From Blastomussa wellsi (lineage: Eukaryota > Cnidaria > Anthozoa > Scleractinia > Plerogyridae), in NCBI GenBank assembly GCA_947652115.1, contig OX393562.1, positions 12,185,910 through 12,249,909 of the forward strand: a DNA stretch of 64,000 bases, written 5' to 3'. Each line of letters starts with the position of its first letter. The first letter of the stretch is position 1. The notes beneath the pieces were generated by a model. That model ran no database searches. It was given only the letters and a program-made list of their open reading frames with translations, and was not told the DNA's origin. The position numbers and the translations under genes were made by a program. Below, one piece after another: positions 47,427-57,207 of this stretch.

Positions 47427-47620
47427 TGTGGCGTCCCAAGACTGTTGTGTGACATTAGTTGTGTGACATTAGTTCCAAGACTCCCTTAGAGGGGGTTTCC
47501 TTTATTACATGTATTGCATGGTATCTGAGAACACACGTGTCCTGCTCGGCTCGAGCGAGAGAGAGTTCGAAGTAAAGTCTATGTTGTTGCGTTATATTAG
47601 TGTACTCTTTTTGGCACTAA
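47427..47620 (+). repeat. 3' LTR of CsRn1-type Gypsy
   Basis: 194 bp, one base different from the 5' LTR. Followed by the AGAAC target duplication and the continuation of the foldback left arm. Confidence 0.92.
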
Positions 47621-47719
47621 AGAACTTTCGTTTCACAAGCGTTTCAGAAGGAATTTTGTGTGTTTCATAGTTACTGTTTAGAATTTTTTTAGCCGAACGG
47701 GGCGTTTAGAGCGTCTTTC

Positions 47720-48040
47720 GTGAGTAATTTTTTAATAAGTGAACTCAGTAAGAGTTTTAAGCCAAATATCCATTGTTTTGTGACGGGTTCCACCCAGAAG
47801 GGAACTGTTGATCTGAAAGGGAAGAGAGGTGAAGTGTTTTGGTTCCTGAAGGACTCACATCTTCGACAGGAATGGCTAGTGAAACTACGGCAAGATGTTG
47901 GCCCACATTTCAAGTTTACAGAGGCTACGAAGGTATGCTCTTTGCATTTTGCAAACGTCGCTTTTTGCGACGAGGTACTGCAGTTGTTCCTAGTGTTGGT
48001 GAATGGCGCTTTCGAGGAGACAAGCTCCTTTACATAAAGC
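47720..48040 (+). pseudogene. THAP-like zinc finger, left arm of foldback
   Basis: Contains the pattern of a THAP C2CH domain: CFVTGSTQKG (second Cys changed to Ser), FWFLKDSHLRQEWLVKLRQD, then VCSLHF with the final C..H pair. The AVPS-type end of the domain (GTAVVPS near 47980) lies in another frame, so the coding sequence is broken. THAP domains bind DNA and occur at the N terminus of several animal transposases and of domesticated proteins. Here it sits in one arm of a palindrome and mirrors the sequence at 48074-48301. Confidence 0.65.
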
Positions 48041-48073
48041 CATTTTTTGCCTCCGATCCCTTTCTTCACCTCA

Positions 48074-48301
48074 TTAAGGTGAAAATGCATAGAACATAGA
48101 CTTTGTAGCCTCTGTAACCTTTAAATGTGGGCCAACATTTCGCCGTATTTTCGCATGCCATTCCTGTCGAAGAAGTGAGTCCTTCAGGAAACCAAAAACT
48201 CCAACTCCAACAGTTCCCTTCTGTGTACAACCGGGCACACAACAATAGATATTTGACTTAAATTTCATATTGAATTCACATATTTCAAAATTGATCACCA
48301 A
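48074..48301 (-). pseudogene. THAP-like zinc finger, right arm of foldback
   Basis: 75-codon frame with NIYCCVPGCTQKG (both first cysteines kept), then GFLKDSLLRQEWHAKIRRNV and VTEATK. A frame change destroys the last C..H pair that the left arm preserves. Each arm is thus damaged in a different half of the zinc site. By position and sequence it is the inverted duplicate of the 47720-47960 stretch. Confidence 0.65.
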
Positions 48302-48399
48302 AAACGCTCTAAACGCCCCGTTCGGCTAAAAAAGCTTCTGAACTACGAAACACGGAAAATTCCTTCTGGAACGCTTATGAACCGAAAGTTGTTTATCCT

Positions 48400-49080
48400 A
48401 AAACGCGTCGTTTCCATGTCCAGGAACCAGGTTTTTGACAAACGTACACTCCTGATGATTATTAACTCTTTAGTTTTTAGTAAATTATTTTATTGTTCTA
48501 ATGTATGGGCAAACACATCGAAGTGTAACATTAACAAACTGCAGGCTGTGCAAAACTTCGCTTGCCGCATTGTGAGCGGTGCGCGCAAATATGACCATAT
48601 TACGCCCATTCGTAAAGAGCTCAATTGGCTACCTGTAGCAAACCAGCTATATTACCGAAGCGCCACAATGGCCTTTAAATGTATGACAGGCCACGCCCCT
48701 GAATACCTGTCTTCAAAATTTTTAAAGCGAGCCGAGGTGAGCGGTCATAGCACCAGAAACTCACAATTGTTAAACATCCCACTTTTTAAAACCGCTACCG
48801 GCCAAAGAACCTTTCATTATAGAATAGTTAATTTATGGAATTCTTTAGATTATTCTCTTAAACTGTGTGATTCAGTCACTGTTTTTAAAAATCGCCTGAG
48901 GACTAAACTACTTAAAGAATTGTAATTTTTATATTTATATATATTTTTATAATCTTTTTAGAACCTTATTTTATTCATTCTTAATTTTAATTGTAAATAG
49001 GAATATATATATTTTTTAATATTGTCTTTGAAAAGCCCCCTTGGGGAAAGTCAATAAAGTATGTATGTATGTATGTATGT
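48400..49080 (+). mobile_element. CR1/L2-type LINE 3' fragment with ATGT tail
   Basis: The frame to 48925 encodes a reverse transcriptase C-terminal region: KRTLLMIINSLVFSKLFYCS, NINKLQAVQNFACRIVSGAR, DHITPIRKELNWLPV, then YRIVNLWNSLDY and KNRLRTKLLKEL. A 3' UTR follows, ending in four to five ATGT units, the microsatellite tail typical of CR1/L2 elements. It is inserted in the right arm of the foldback, between CCATGTCC and AGGTTTTCCGCG, and is 5'-truncated. It differs in sequence from the LINE at 6316. Confidence 0.85.
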
Positions 49081-49120
49081 AGGTTTTCCGCGCGCGTCCG
49101 GCATTTATGAATAAGGTGTA

Positions 49121-49689
49121 AAACTCAATGATAACGCAGAGGATCTGGGAAATCTTGAAGTCTCACATTTTGTTTATTGGCAACACTAAGATCAATCGCG
49201 TGCAAGAACATTTAAGGCACACAGTTTTTACAATCCCTAGATTGGATATTCTTTGGTGCATTTACCAACTGTAATTTTCTTGACTGAATATTGTATAAAA
49301 ATAAATAACCGTTAACCCAAATAATTTGACAGAAATATAATAAAAGTCGTAAAATATATTGTCCTCTTCTTCTTCTTCCTTTGTTATGGTGCAGGTAGTT
49401 TCTTTACATGTAATTTACAAGCCGTAATTTTATTCATTTTGCTTACTTGTTTCACTGGAAACGTCATTTTTGTGTCGCTTAAAAGACGCGTGTACTGACG
49501 GCCTCGTTTAGAAATTTACAACTTAACACGTAAAATCAGTACCACTAAATAGAAAACACCTTGGAAATTGACGAGGAAGTAGCGATAATTTTTTTTATAA
49601 TTGCGACATTTCGATAATTATAGATGGTTTAAAAGACTTAAGACCAAAAAGTTCGAGTTCTGGTGCACCGTAAAGAGTCCGTAAAGTTT
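49121..49689. other. Non-coding sequence shared with copy A
   Basis: Continues the alignment interrupted by the foldback element (copy A about 4640-5040). It ends at the minisatellite, whereas A has 1 kb of extra sequence before its array. Confidence 0.55.
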
Positions 49690-51267
49690 GTGATTGGTTC
49701 GTTGAATTGTCCGCGTCCATTGCGATTGGTTCGTTGGACTGTCCGCGTCCATTGTGATTGGTTCGTTGGATTGTCCGCGTCCATTGTGATTGGTTCGTTG
49801 CATTGTCCGCGTCCATTATGATTGGTTCGTTGCATTGTCCGCGTCCATTGTGGTTGGTTTGTTGGATTGTCCACGTCCATTGTGATTGGTTCGTTGGATT
49901 GTCCGCGTCCATTGTGATTGGTTTGTTGGATTGTCCGCGTCCATTGTGATTGGTTTGTTGGATTGTCCGCGTCCATTGTGATTGGTTCGTTGGATTGTCC
50001 GCGTCCATTGTGATTGGTTTGTTGGATTGTCCGCGTCCATTGTGATTGGTTCGTTGGATTGTCCGCGTCCATTGTGATTGGTTTGTTGGATTGTCCGCGT
50101 CCATTGTGATTGGTTCGTTGGATTGTCCGTGTCCATTGTGATTGGTTCGTTGGATTGTCCGCGTCCATTGTGATTGGTTCGTTGGATTGTCCGCGTCCAT
50201 TGTGATTGGTTCGTTGGATTGTCCGTGTCCATTGTGATTGGTTCGTTGGATTGTCCGCGTCCATTGTGATTGGTTTGTTGGATTGTCCGCGTCCATTGTG
50301 ATTGGTTTGTTGGATTGTCCGCCTCCATTGTGATTGGTTCGTTGGATTGTCCGCGTCCATTGTGATTGGTTTGTTGGATTGTCCGCGTCCATTGTGATTG
50401 GTTCGTTGGATTGTCCGTGTCCATTGTGATTGGTTTGTTGGATTGTCCGCGTCCATTGTGATTGGTTTGTTGGATTGTCCGCGTCCATTGTGATTGGTTT
50501 GTTGGATTGTCCGCCTCCATTGTGATTGGTTCGTTGGATTGTCCGCGTCCATTGTGATTGGTTTGTTGGATTGTCCGCGTCCATTGTGATTGGTTCGTTG
50601 GATTGTCCGCGTCCATTGTGATTGGTTTGTTGGATTGTCCGCGTCCATTGTGATTGGTTTGTTGGATTGTCCGCCTCCATTGTGATTGGTTCGTTGGATT
50701 GTCCGCGTCCATTGTGATTGGTTTGTTGGATTGTCCGCGTCCATTGTGATTGGTTCGTTGGATTGTCCGTGTCCATTGTGATTGGTTCGTTGGATTGTCC
50801 GCGTCCATTGTGATTGGTTCGTTGGATTGTCCGCGTCCATTGTGATTGGTTCGTTGGATTGTCCGCGTCCATTGTGATTGGTTTGTTGGATTGTCCTCGT
50901 CCATTTTGATTGGTTCGTTGGATTGTCCGCGTCCATTGTGATTGGTTCGTTGGATTGTCCGCGTCCATTGTGATTGGTTTGTTGGATTGTCCGCGTCCAT
51001 TGTGATTGGTTCGTTGGATTGTCCGCGTCCATTGTGATTGGTTCGTTGGATTGTCCGTGTCCATTGTGATTGGTTCGTTGGATTGTCCGCGTCCATTGTG
51101 ATTGGTTCGTTGGATTGTCCGCGTCCATTGTGATTGGTTTGTTGGATTGTCCTCGTCCATTGTGATTGGTTCGTTGGATTGTCCGCGTCCATTTTGATTG
51201 GTTCGTTGGATTGTACGCGTCCATTGTGATTGGTTCGTTGGATTGTCCGCGTCCATTGTGATTGGTT
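49690..51267. repeat. 32-bp minisatellite, copy B (about 49 units)
   Basis: Consensus TGTGATTGGTTCGTTGGATT plus GTCCGCGTCCAT. Units are nearly uniform, varying mostly at TTCG/TTTG, CGCG/CGTG and CGCC/CTCG. Copy A has about 26 much more diverged units. Because 32 is not divisible by 3 and the unit has no minus-strand stop, three overlapping frames stay open for over 450 codons with a 32-residue period (96 bases). These frames are not genes. Each unit has CCAATCA on the minus strand. Confidence 0.95.
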
Positions 51268-51300
51268 CTAACCATGAGGCCACCGCGCCTCCCCGCTTCG
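51268..51300 (-). mobile_element. 5' end stub of the tRNA-derived SINE
   Basis: CTAACCATGAGGCCACCGCG matches the 5' end of the SINE at 7330-7588. The remaining 230 bases, present in copy A, are missing, and the array is joined directly to box A. Confidence 0.7.
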
Positions 51301-52288
51301 GTTTTGCTGAATAACTAACAATTATTGTACCTTGGCGAGCAGACCAATTATTTGCCGAAGCCGAAGATATTTTGCGAAAACTGATTTCAATTTGTTTTTT
51401 TTATTATTTGTTTAAAGGCCTTTAAATTTTGCACAATTACCTTCAGCAACTTACGAACGCTTATTTCCTTGATGAAGTAATACAGACAAAACGATAACTT
51501 CACATTCGATAATATGGGCTATTATTTACCCAATTCGACAAAGGAAATTTTTTCGTTTCCTTCTTTATATTCCCGCTGTTTTTTTCCTAGGCTACTGTGG
51601 AAGTCCTCTCACAAGTCTGGAAACAAACTGCCATTTTTTCCCGGAATTGGGTACAACTACGCATGAGCAGATTATTATGCGTAGAAAAATAATTCACTGG
51701 CGAAAATCGTCTGATTGGTCGATAAGAGACCACGTGACATCAATGGATCTTTGCTCACTTGTGACCGAACTCGAACCATGAAAAATATTCCACCGCGCAG
51801 TGAGTTGCAGTCATTTGCATGTATTTTTTCCTTTCCCTGATCTTCTGAAAATCCTTCTGTGACTTCGTGTAACGTAAATGCTTACGATTGTGTAGGAATT
51901 ATAAAGGTAAGTTGATTTCCATTCGCTATAATATATAATATATAATTCGCCATAATTCCCCAGCGAGGACAGCTACAAGTCCGTCCAGTCCAGGCCAGCA
52001 GGAGATTTGTTACTACCACCTGCAACTGGTCTTTATAAACACTACTGCTCTATTTAATACTTGTAATTGTAGATTTCAAAATCACAGAACTTGAGTTGTC
52101 TGTGAGTGGTACATGCAAACTCATTTGTTTGGTTCATGCCTTGGCAGCCTTGCTGTAGTGGGAAATTGTTGTCGGGTAAGCAGATTTGTTTTTGCTGTTT
52201 CATAAACATTGGCAACATGCTGTGCCATTTTGTTCACCAATTTTATTATTTGAAGAAAACCTGTTCTAACTGTCAAAAGTTTAAAATT

Positions 52289-52306
52289 GGGGGGGGGGGG
52301 GGGGGG
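52289..52306 (+). repeat. G18 homopolymer
   Basis: An unbroken run of about 18 G followed by CGGGGACGGGGAG. Could form G-quadruplex structures. Length may be affected by sequencing. Confidence 0.8.
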
Positions 52307-53422
52307 CGGGGACGGGGAGTTCTCTGCCACAATTTCTTTGGCCCCCTGTATTTGAATTTTCTAGATCCACCCCTTATATGTAATGCATTTACAGCATTTT
52401 TGCAGCATTAGAGGATAATGTCACTATTTAAAAAGAACAAAAATAGGAACAAAGTTTTTTATGGTTGTCTTTTTTTTTTTCAATCGCTGGTCAACAAAAA
52501 AGTGGGCCTCCACAGCCAGTGTGTGTGAGGGGGAGGGGTGTGTGAGTGCACCCATTGCATACCCCCTCCCTAGGGGCCTGAAATGGTAAGGGAAAATAAA
52601 AATTCTTGAAGGTCAGGGAAAAGTCAGGTAATATATCACACACTTTTTGTAACTGTCTTGACTTACAAGGACATAAAATTATTTTCCCCCCTCCCTCGCC
52701 CTGCAATTCACCCAGCTTTGCCCTGAAAACACAACACAACTGGCAACATTGAAATTAAGGAGGAGGGTTGAATGAGTTGTGCTACCCAAATTGGTGCTAA
52801 TTTGTTGAAGTGCCTCAACAGTTCTGTTCACAATCGTGGGTCAGTTCACTGACAATAATATAATTACAGTACTCAACAAGAAACCACCCAGTACCATGAT
52901 TGCAATATGCATGTATTTATTAGCATCCTCATCTATCTCAGCTATTGGTATCTCTTTCACATGTAATCTTGACTGGGATTCTCATTTGCAGTACCAGTGC
53001 ACTTAAATCCTGGGTTGTGCTATAATACTCCTTAATTTTCACTATCATTGATCACTGCCACTGCAAGAGCTGTTTGACTCAGCATCAATGTGTGAGCAAC
53101 GTGAGAACTGCAAATTGGAACAAAAAATGATAATTTAAGTATATAATGCCATTATACCCATCTGGTACTTAAAAAAGATTATTCCAAGAGCTCACCAACA
53201 GAGTACAGGAAATACATATCTATCTATGTGAAATAAAGATGCAAGAACTTGTTTACTCGCCCCAGAATTACTCTGCCTTATTTCTAAAGTGACTGTCAGC
53301 GGGAAGAAGTAGAATCCACAAGTGAAGAGAATGTGATATTCTTAGGCCTGTTAGAAACGCTGCTACTGGACATAATGACAATCGTTGCAGTTTCATGGCA
53401 CAAACACTACTCGTGTAACTTA

Positions 53423-53648
53423 AGCCTGGTTCACACTAGCGACATCAGGCCGACATAACGACAAGGTCACGCAAATGCAAAAAGGACCTTACACTTATGT
53501 TTTATGTCACTTGTGTGAACAACATGACATAACGACATAGCAGGGATATAATGACATAAAGCTACATGAACATAACGACATAAGGAAAAGATTGATCTTT
53601 TCTTTATGTCGTTATGTCCATGTCGTTATGTCGCCAGTGAGCCAGGCT
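53423..53648. mobile_element. MITE, TTA target duplication, nested
   Basis: 226 bp with imperfect TIRs (AGCCTGGTTCACACTAGCGAC on the left is one base over; inner core ACATAACGACA) and TTA at 53420-53422 and 53649-53651. Built from repeated ACATAACGACAT words. Same target preference as the MITE at 37071, so PIF/Harbinger-like. Confidence 0.8.
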
Positions 53649-54638
53649 TTACGTGTACCTCGTATTTCCGAAGGTACGTTTAAGCGGCTTACTTAATATA
53701 AGCCTAAAAAATAAACGAAACAGAACAAATTGTCAAATAAGTACGCTTTCAGTCGGAAGAACAATTTCCTAGCTTCTCTCAGTGGCCTGTTAGTCGTTTT
53801 GAATCCAAACATGAATGCACTGTGTTGAAATCAATTTTTCGTGAAATAAAATACTTGCAGCGTGCTTGAAGAAGGGATCCGATTTGTGAAGAATCGTCGC
53901 ACCAAAACCACCATTCTCCTGTACTAGTGTTATTGAAATGTACACAAACCTCGGAAATCACACATTTATTCGTTAAAATTTCTTTGTCTACAGTTGCGAA
54001 CGAAACGTGACGGCGAGCAAATCAATAGTAAGTTCACAGTATGCGTTTAAAGTTCATAGTATGCATCGGATTAAAACTATCTTCCCTCGATCGAGTATTC
54101 TAGTGCTTCAATCACGCCGGCTGTCAAAAAATACGTACACAAACACTGACAAACAGACTACATCTAGCATAACAATGTACTTTCCCTGCCACCTGGTACA
54201 AGCTAAATCATACATCTACATGAAGCCCAGAAATCGTAATTTTAACTCTATATAGTAACTTTTTGTACCCGGTGGCAGGAGGTTTGCACTATCGTAAAAT
54301 GTGAAACAACTCACCTTTTTTCGCATCGCTGTTTGGCGAAAGCATCATTTCGCAATGCCAATTTCTGCTCGTTAAAAAAATGGTATTGATATGATAAGCT
54401 CTGCCGGGGTGTAAAATTATGTAGATAATACATTCCACTTGAAATCGAAGCAAAAAGAATTGTCGATCTCTTTTAAATGGCAGAAAACCAGGAGGCAGTA
54501 GTCGCTCAAACGGCAGCCATTTTCTTCGGCTTCTCGTACACACTCTTGACCCGTGAGCCAATGAAATCTGCGGAAACCGCCCACGTGACAATTTTAGAAG
54601 CGCCTGCGCAGACGATTTTCGCCAGTGAAGAAAAATAA

Positions 54639-56569
54639 CTGTTGGACGGTAATGCGCATGAGCAGATCATTATTCGCAAGGAAGTGTATTGGGTTGGTGA
54701 AGTAATGTTTCTAGTAGTTTCTCATGGGTTTTGTATGATGCATTCACGAACAAAACTGTTATCTTGTACGTGTGCTATTTTAATTAACAATTTTACAATA
54801 AAAGAAAGTGTTAGTTCTAAAGCATTGACGCTTAAACCTAATACCGGTAAACTTAGCTAATTTCCTCTGTAAAGACGAACGTTTCCGAAATAGATCAGTA
54901 GAAAACCATTAGCACGTAAACTTTAAAACAAAAACTTTAACAAGTAACTCGAAAGAAATTCGAACCTTCGAATGGAAATGGTTCGCGGCAAGATTTGGCT
55001 TTTCGTGGCATGAGCTTTGCTCGTCATGAAATACTGTAATTCATTTACAAATTGTTTTCTTAAATAAGGCAAATTAAACGATTTCTGGTAACTTTCAAAC
55101 TGCCGATTTTCTGCCAACATGAATCTTCTACGTCATACGACGCATTGATGTCAGACAGTGTTTCTGTCCTGTAAAACATCACGCCAACAAACCAATCACA
55201 ACGCCCGCAATATTTGGGTTATTGTTTGATTATAAAGTTATTCCGGACACAGTTATCTTGAAGCCACGCAGGCATGAAGGGACTGAATACTTCTAAAAAT
55301 ATATTAATGCCTACAAATTTGTGAGCAGTTTAAAGCCGGTGCATGCTGCTCATACCGCACGTTTACTCTTGACACAATTATAAATGGCGCTAACTGAGTT
55401 CGTTGCCAAACGATTATAAAAAGGAAAGCGCCATTATGTACTTCCAACGGCTAATAAAAGCTGACATTTAGAATACGTAATGATTAAAGCAGCTGGAGCC
55501 TACAAGCGTCAAATAAGTTTTCGGGATCGTCTATATTCATTCAAAGTAGGTTCAGTCACCCATTTCGGTGCATTATAACTCGAAAGCCTAGACGAGATAC
55601 AGAGAAATTATAAAGAACTTCTGCAAGGGCGAGGGTCATTATTATCAGCAGTTAGAGGTAAAGGATATCTTTTCTATTAACTTTTTCATTGATTTCTTTT
55701 AGTACTTGGTAGGTGGAATAATTGCCGACTCGAAGTACAATCACGAGAATAATCTGTCATTTTTATAAGGTCCAGTTCGTGCTGTTTATGAATTTTAAAT
55801 AATTAGCTTGTATTAAGTTATTTGGAAACCTTTCGTAAAATATCAAAAGACGGAATACTGGCTAGCACGAAAACAGAAAGTGATTCTGCCTAAAATTCAT
55901 AAAGTACCATTTAAATGCTGAGTTTACACGGTCCTTGCAGTTGAGCGTTTACTGGATTAAGAACAAAAGTGAAATTTGTACATTTGTAGAGATTTGACTC
56001 ACATATACGACGATTTCATTACCAAAAAATCAAAGAATAGAAACCAGCCTCAGCAATTTTAGTTTTACAAAATGCATTTTGTGACAATTTTAATTAATTC
56101 AACCACATCTTGCTCACGGTTATTTCGAATTCATGATATGCACGTTTTTCTGACCTTATTTCATTTACTTGATAGAAAAATGATTTTTGGCTCAGCTGGA
56201 AAGGTGTTGAATTTTATCGTTTAGTCTCGGGCAAATATATATTTTTATGTTCTCCTGAATGAAAGTGATGCTGGAAACATAGAATTGTCGCCTGCCATTA
56301 GAATTTGTATTTCTGCCATTTTTAAATTAATGGTGAATAACTTTAATAAATGACCGGCACGTACTCTTCCATTATAAATAGTTGTCATATTTTGTGGGAA
56401 ATTAAGTGCTACTGATCTTAATCAAAATTATACTCCAAATCTTTATTTGTTAAATGTATTACTGTGTCCAAAAACACTTTTTTTGTTTGAGACGTTCTTC
56501 TTTTGCATTTGGAAACACCGAAAGTTTATAGAAGTATAATTTTATTTTAAAAGTTTGATGTTCTCATTT
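54639..56569. other. Non-coding sequence shared with copy A
   Basis: Aligns with about 9610-11579. No gene recognised in either copy. Confidence 0.6.
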
Positions 56570-56746
56570 AGAAAATGACCCATTTCGTGCCACGTTCAAT
56601 TTGACAATGTGGTACCACTTTCAGTGACATCTATACAAAGAAAATCACCAACAATGCATGGGGCCTTGGTGAAAAACTTGTATAGATTACAGTAAATAGT
56701 CGTGGCCAATTTTATACATAAGAAACCATCGGAAACAACTTTTATA

Positions 56747-56985
56747 TATAACCAACGAGCGCGTAGCGCGAGTTGGTTATAATCACTTCATATCCAACAA
56801 GGGCGAATGGAATAATTGTTTTAGTAAATTCTCAAACCGGGTTTTGCCGCGGATTTTTATTTCCACAATTTTACTTGGCGCACTATTTTCCATATGACGT
56901 AAAACTCCGACTATTGGCTCATAGTCGGAGTTTTTTAGCCAATCAAAAAGTTAGAAATGCAATAGTCGGAGATGAGAATATACTA
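56747..56985. repeat. Inserted repeat with palindromes, copy B
   Basis: Replaces the (TA)n of copy A. Starts with ACCAACGAGCGCGTAGCGCG and AGTTGGTTATAATCAC (relative of 8231-8330). It contains a perfect 12-bp stem, AACTCCGACTAT/ATAGTCGGAGTT, at about 56901-56934, and a third partial copy (AATAGTCGGAGATGAG) after it. Confidence 0.65.
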
Positions 56986-57183
56986 AATATATTTAGTTGG
57001 GTCCAAACAATGCACACGCAGAGATAGCCGAAATCTGGCAGCTCGTTGTCGGCCAACTCAAGGACAGTAAACTCGGAAACATAATAAAACAAATATAAAA
57101 TAAATTATGTAAGTTGGTGTGATGCAAGCTGTGTAAGATTTATCACCATCTTGTTTCCTTATTTCTATCATATGTCCCTGGCG

Positions 57184-57207
57184 TTGGCGCGAAAAGGAAT
57201 GACGTCA
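57184..57207 (+). promoter_or_regulatory. TTGGCGCGAA + TGACGTCA motif pair, B unit 1
   Basis: Palindrome at 57200-57207. One base in the 6-base spacer differs (GAAAAGGAA) from the other copies; both motifs are intact. Confidence 0.35.

Larger units (their letters stand above)
43357..47620 (+). mobile_element. Complete CsRn1-type Gypsy LTR retrotransposon
   Basis: 4,264 bp on the plus strand with 194-bp LTRs (43357-43550, 47427-47620) differing at one base, flanked by AGAAC (43352-43356, 47621-47625). The primer site TGGTGACCCCGACG (43553-43566) matches the 3' end of eukaryotic tRNA-Trp, the primer known for the CsRn1 lineage. A purine-rich tract (GGTAGGGGGG) precedes the 3' LTR. Gag and pol frames are open and overlap. 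The right arm of the host foldback (AACAACTTTC at the matching place) supplies the empty site. Confidence 0.95.
43278..49118. mobile_element. THAP-domain foldback DNA element with nested insertions
   Basis: Ends are inverted repeats: CACCTTATTCATAAATGGCG plus GACGCGCGC on the left, its near-complement on the right, flanked by TA on both sides. Inside, the left arm (43310-43351 plus 47621 to about 47960) and right arm (about 48080-48420) are long inverted copies. Each carries a THAP-like zinc-finger coding sequence pointing to the centre. The left arm hosts a complete CsRn1-type Gypsy; the right arm hosts a LINE fragment. Without these the element is about 0.9 kb. No catalytic transposase domain remains. 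Copy A lacks it (site near 4615). Confidence 0.8.
51693..54629. mobile_element. 2.9-kb non-autonomous DNA transposon, 9-bp target duplication
   Basis: 2,937 bp with perfect 21-bp TIRs starting TTCACTGGCGAAAATCGTCT, flanked by GAAAAATAA at 51684-51692 and 54630-54638. Copy A has the unoccupied site near 8085-8095. A 9-bp duplication is typical of MuDR/MULE-like transposons, but no transposase frame is present and the family is unassigned. Inside are a run of 18 G (52289-52306), a nested TTA-type MITE and otherwise plain sequence. Confidence 0.88.

Noticed and set aside
49690..51267. CRISPR array
   Set aside because: Units are contiguous 32-bp repeats with no unique spacers, in eukaryotic sequence with no cas genes.
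49595..51283. Three very long minus-strand frames, up to 562 codons
   Set aside because: Pure minisatellite translation; all three frames are open because the 32-bp unit has no stop. No domain, start context or non-repeat coding sequence.
54289..54591. 100-codon minus frame in the 2.9-kb TIR element as transposase remnant
   Set aside because: No DDE-type or zinc-finger motif; overlaps the right subterminal region.
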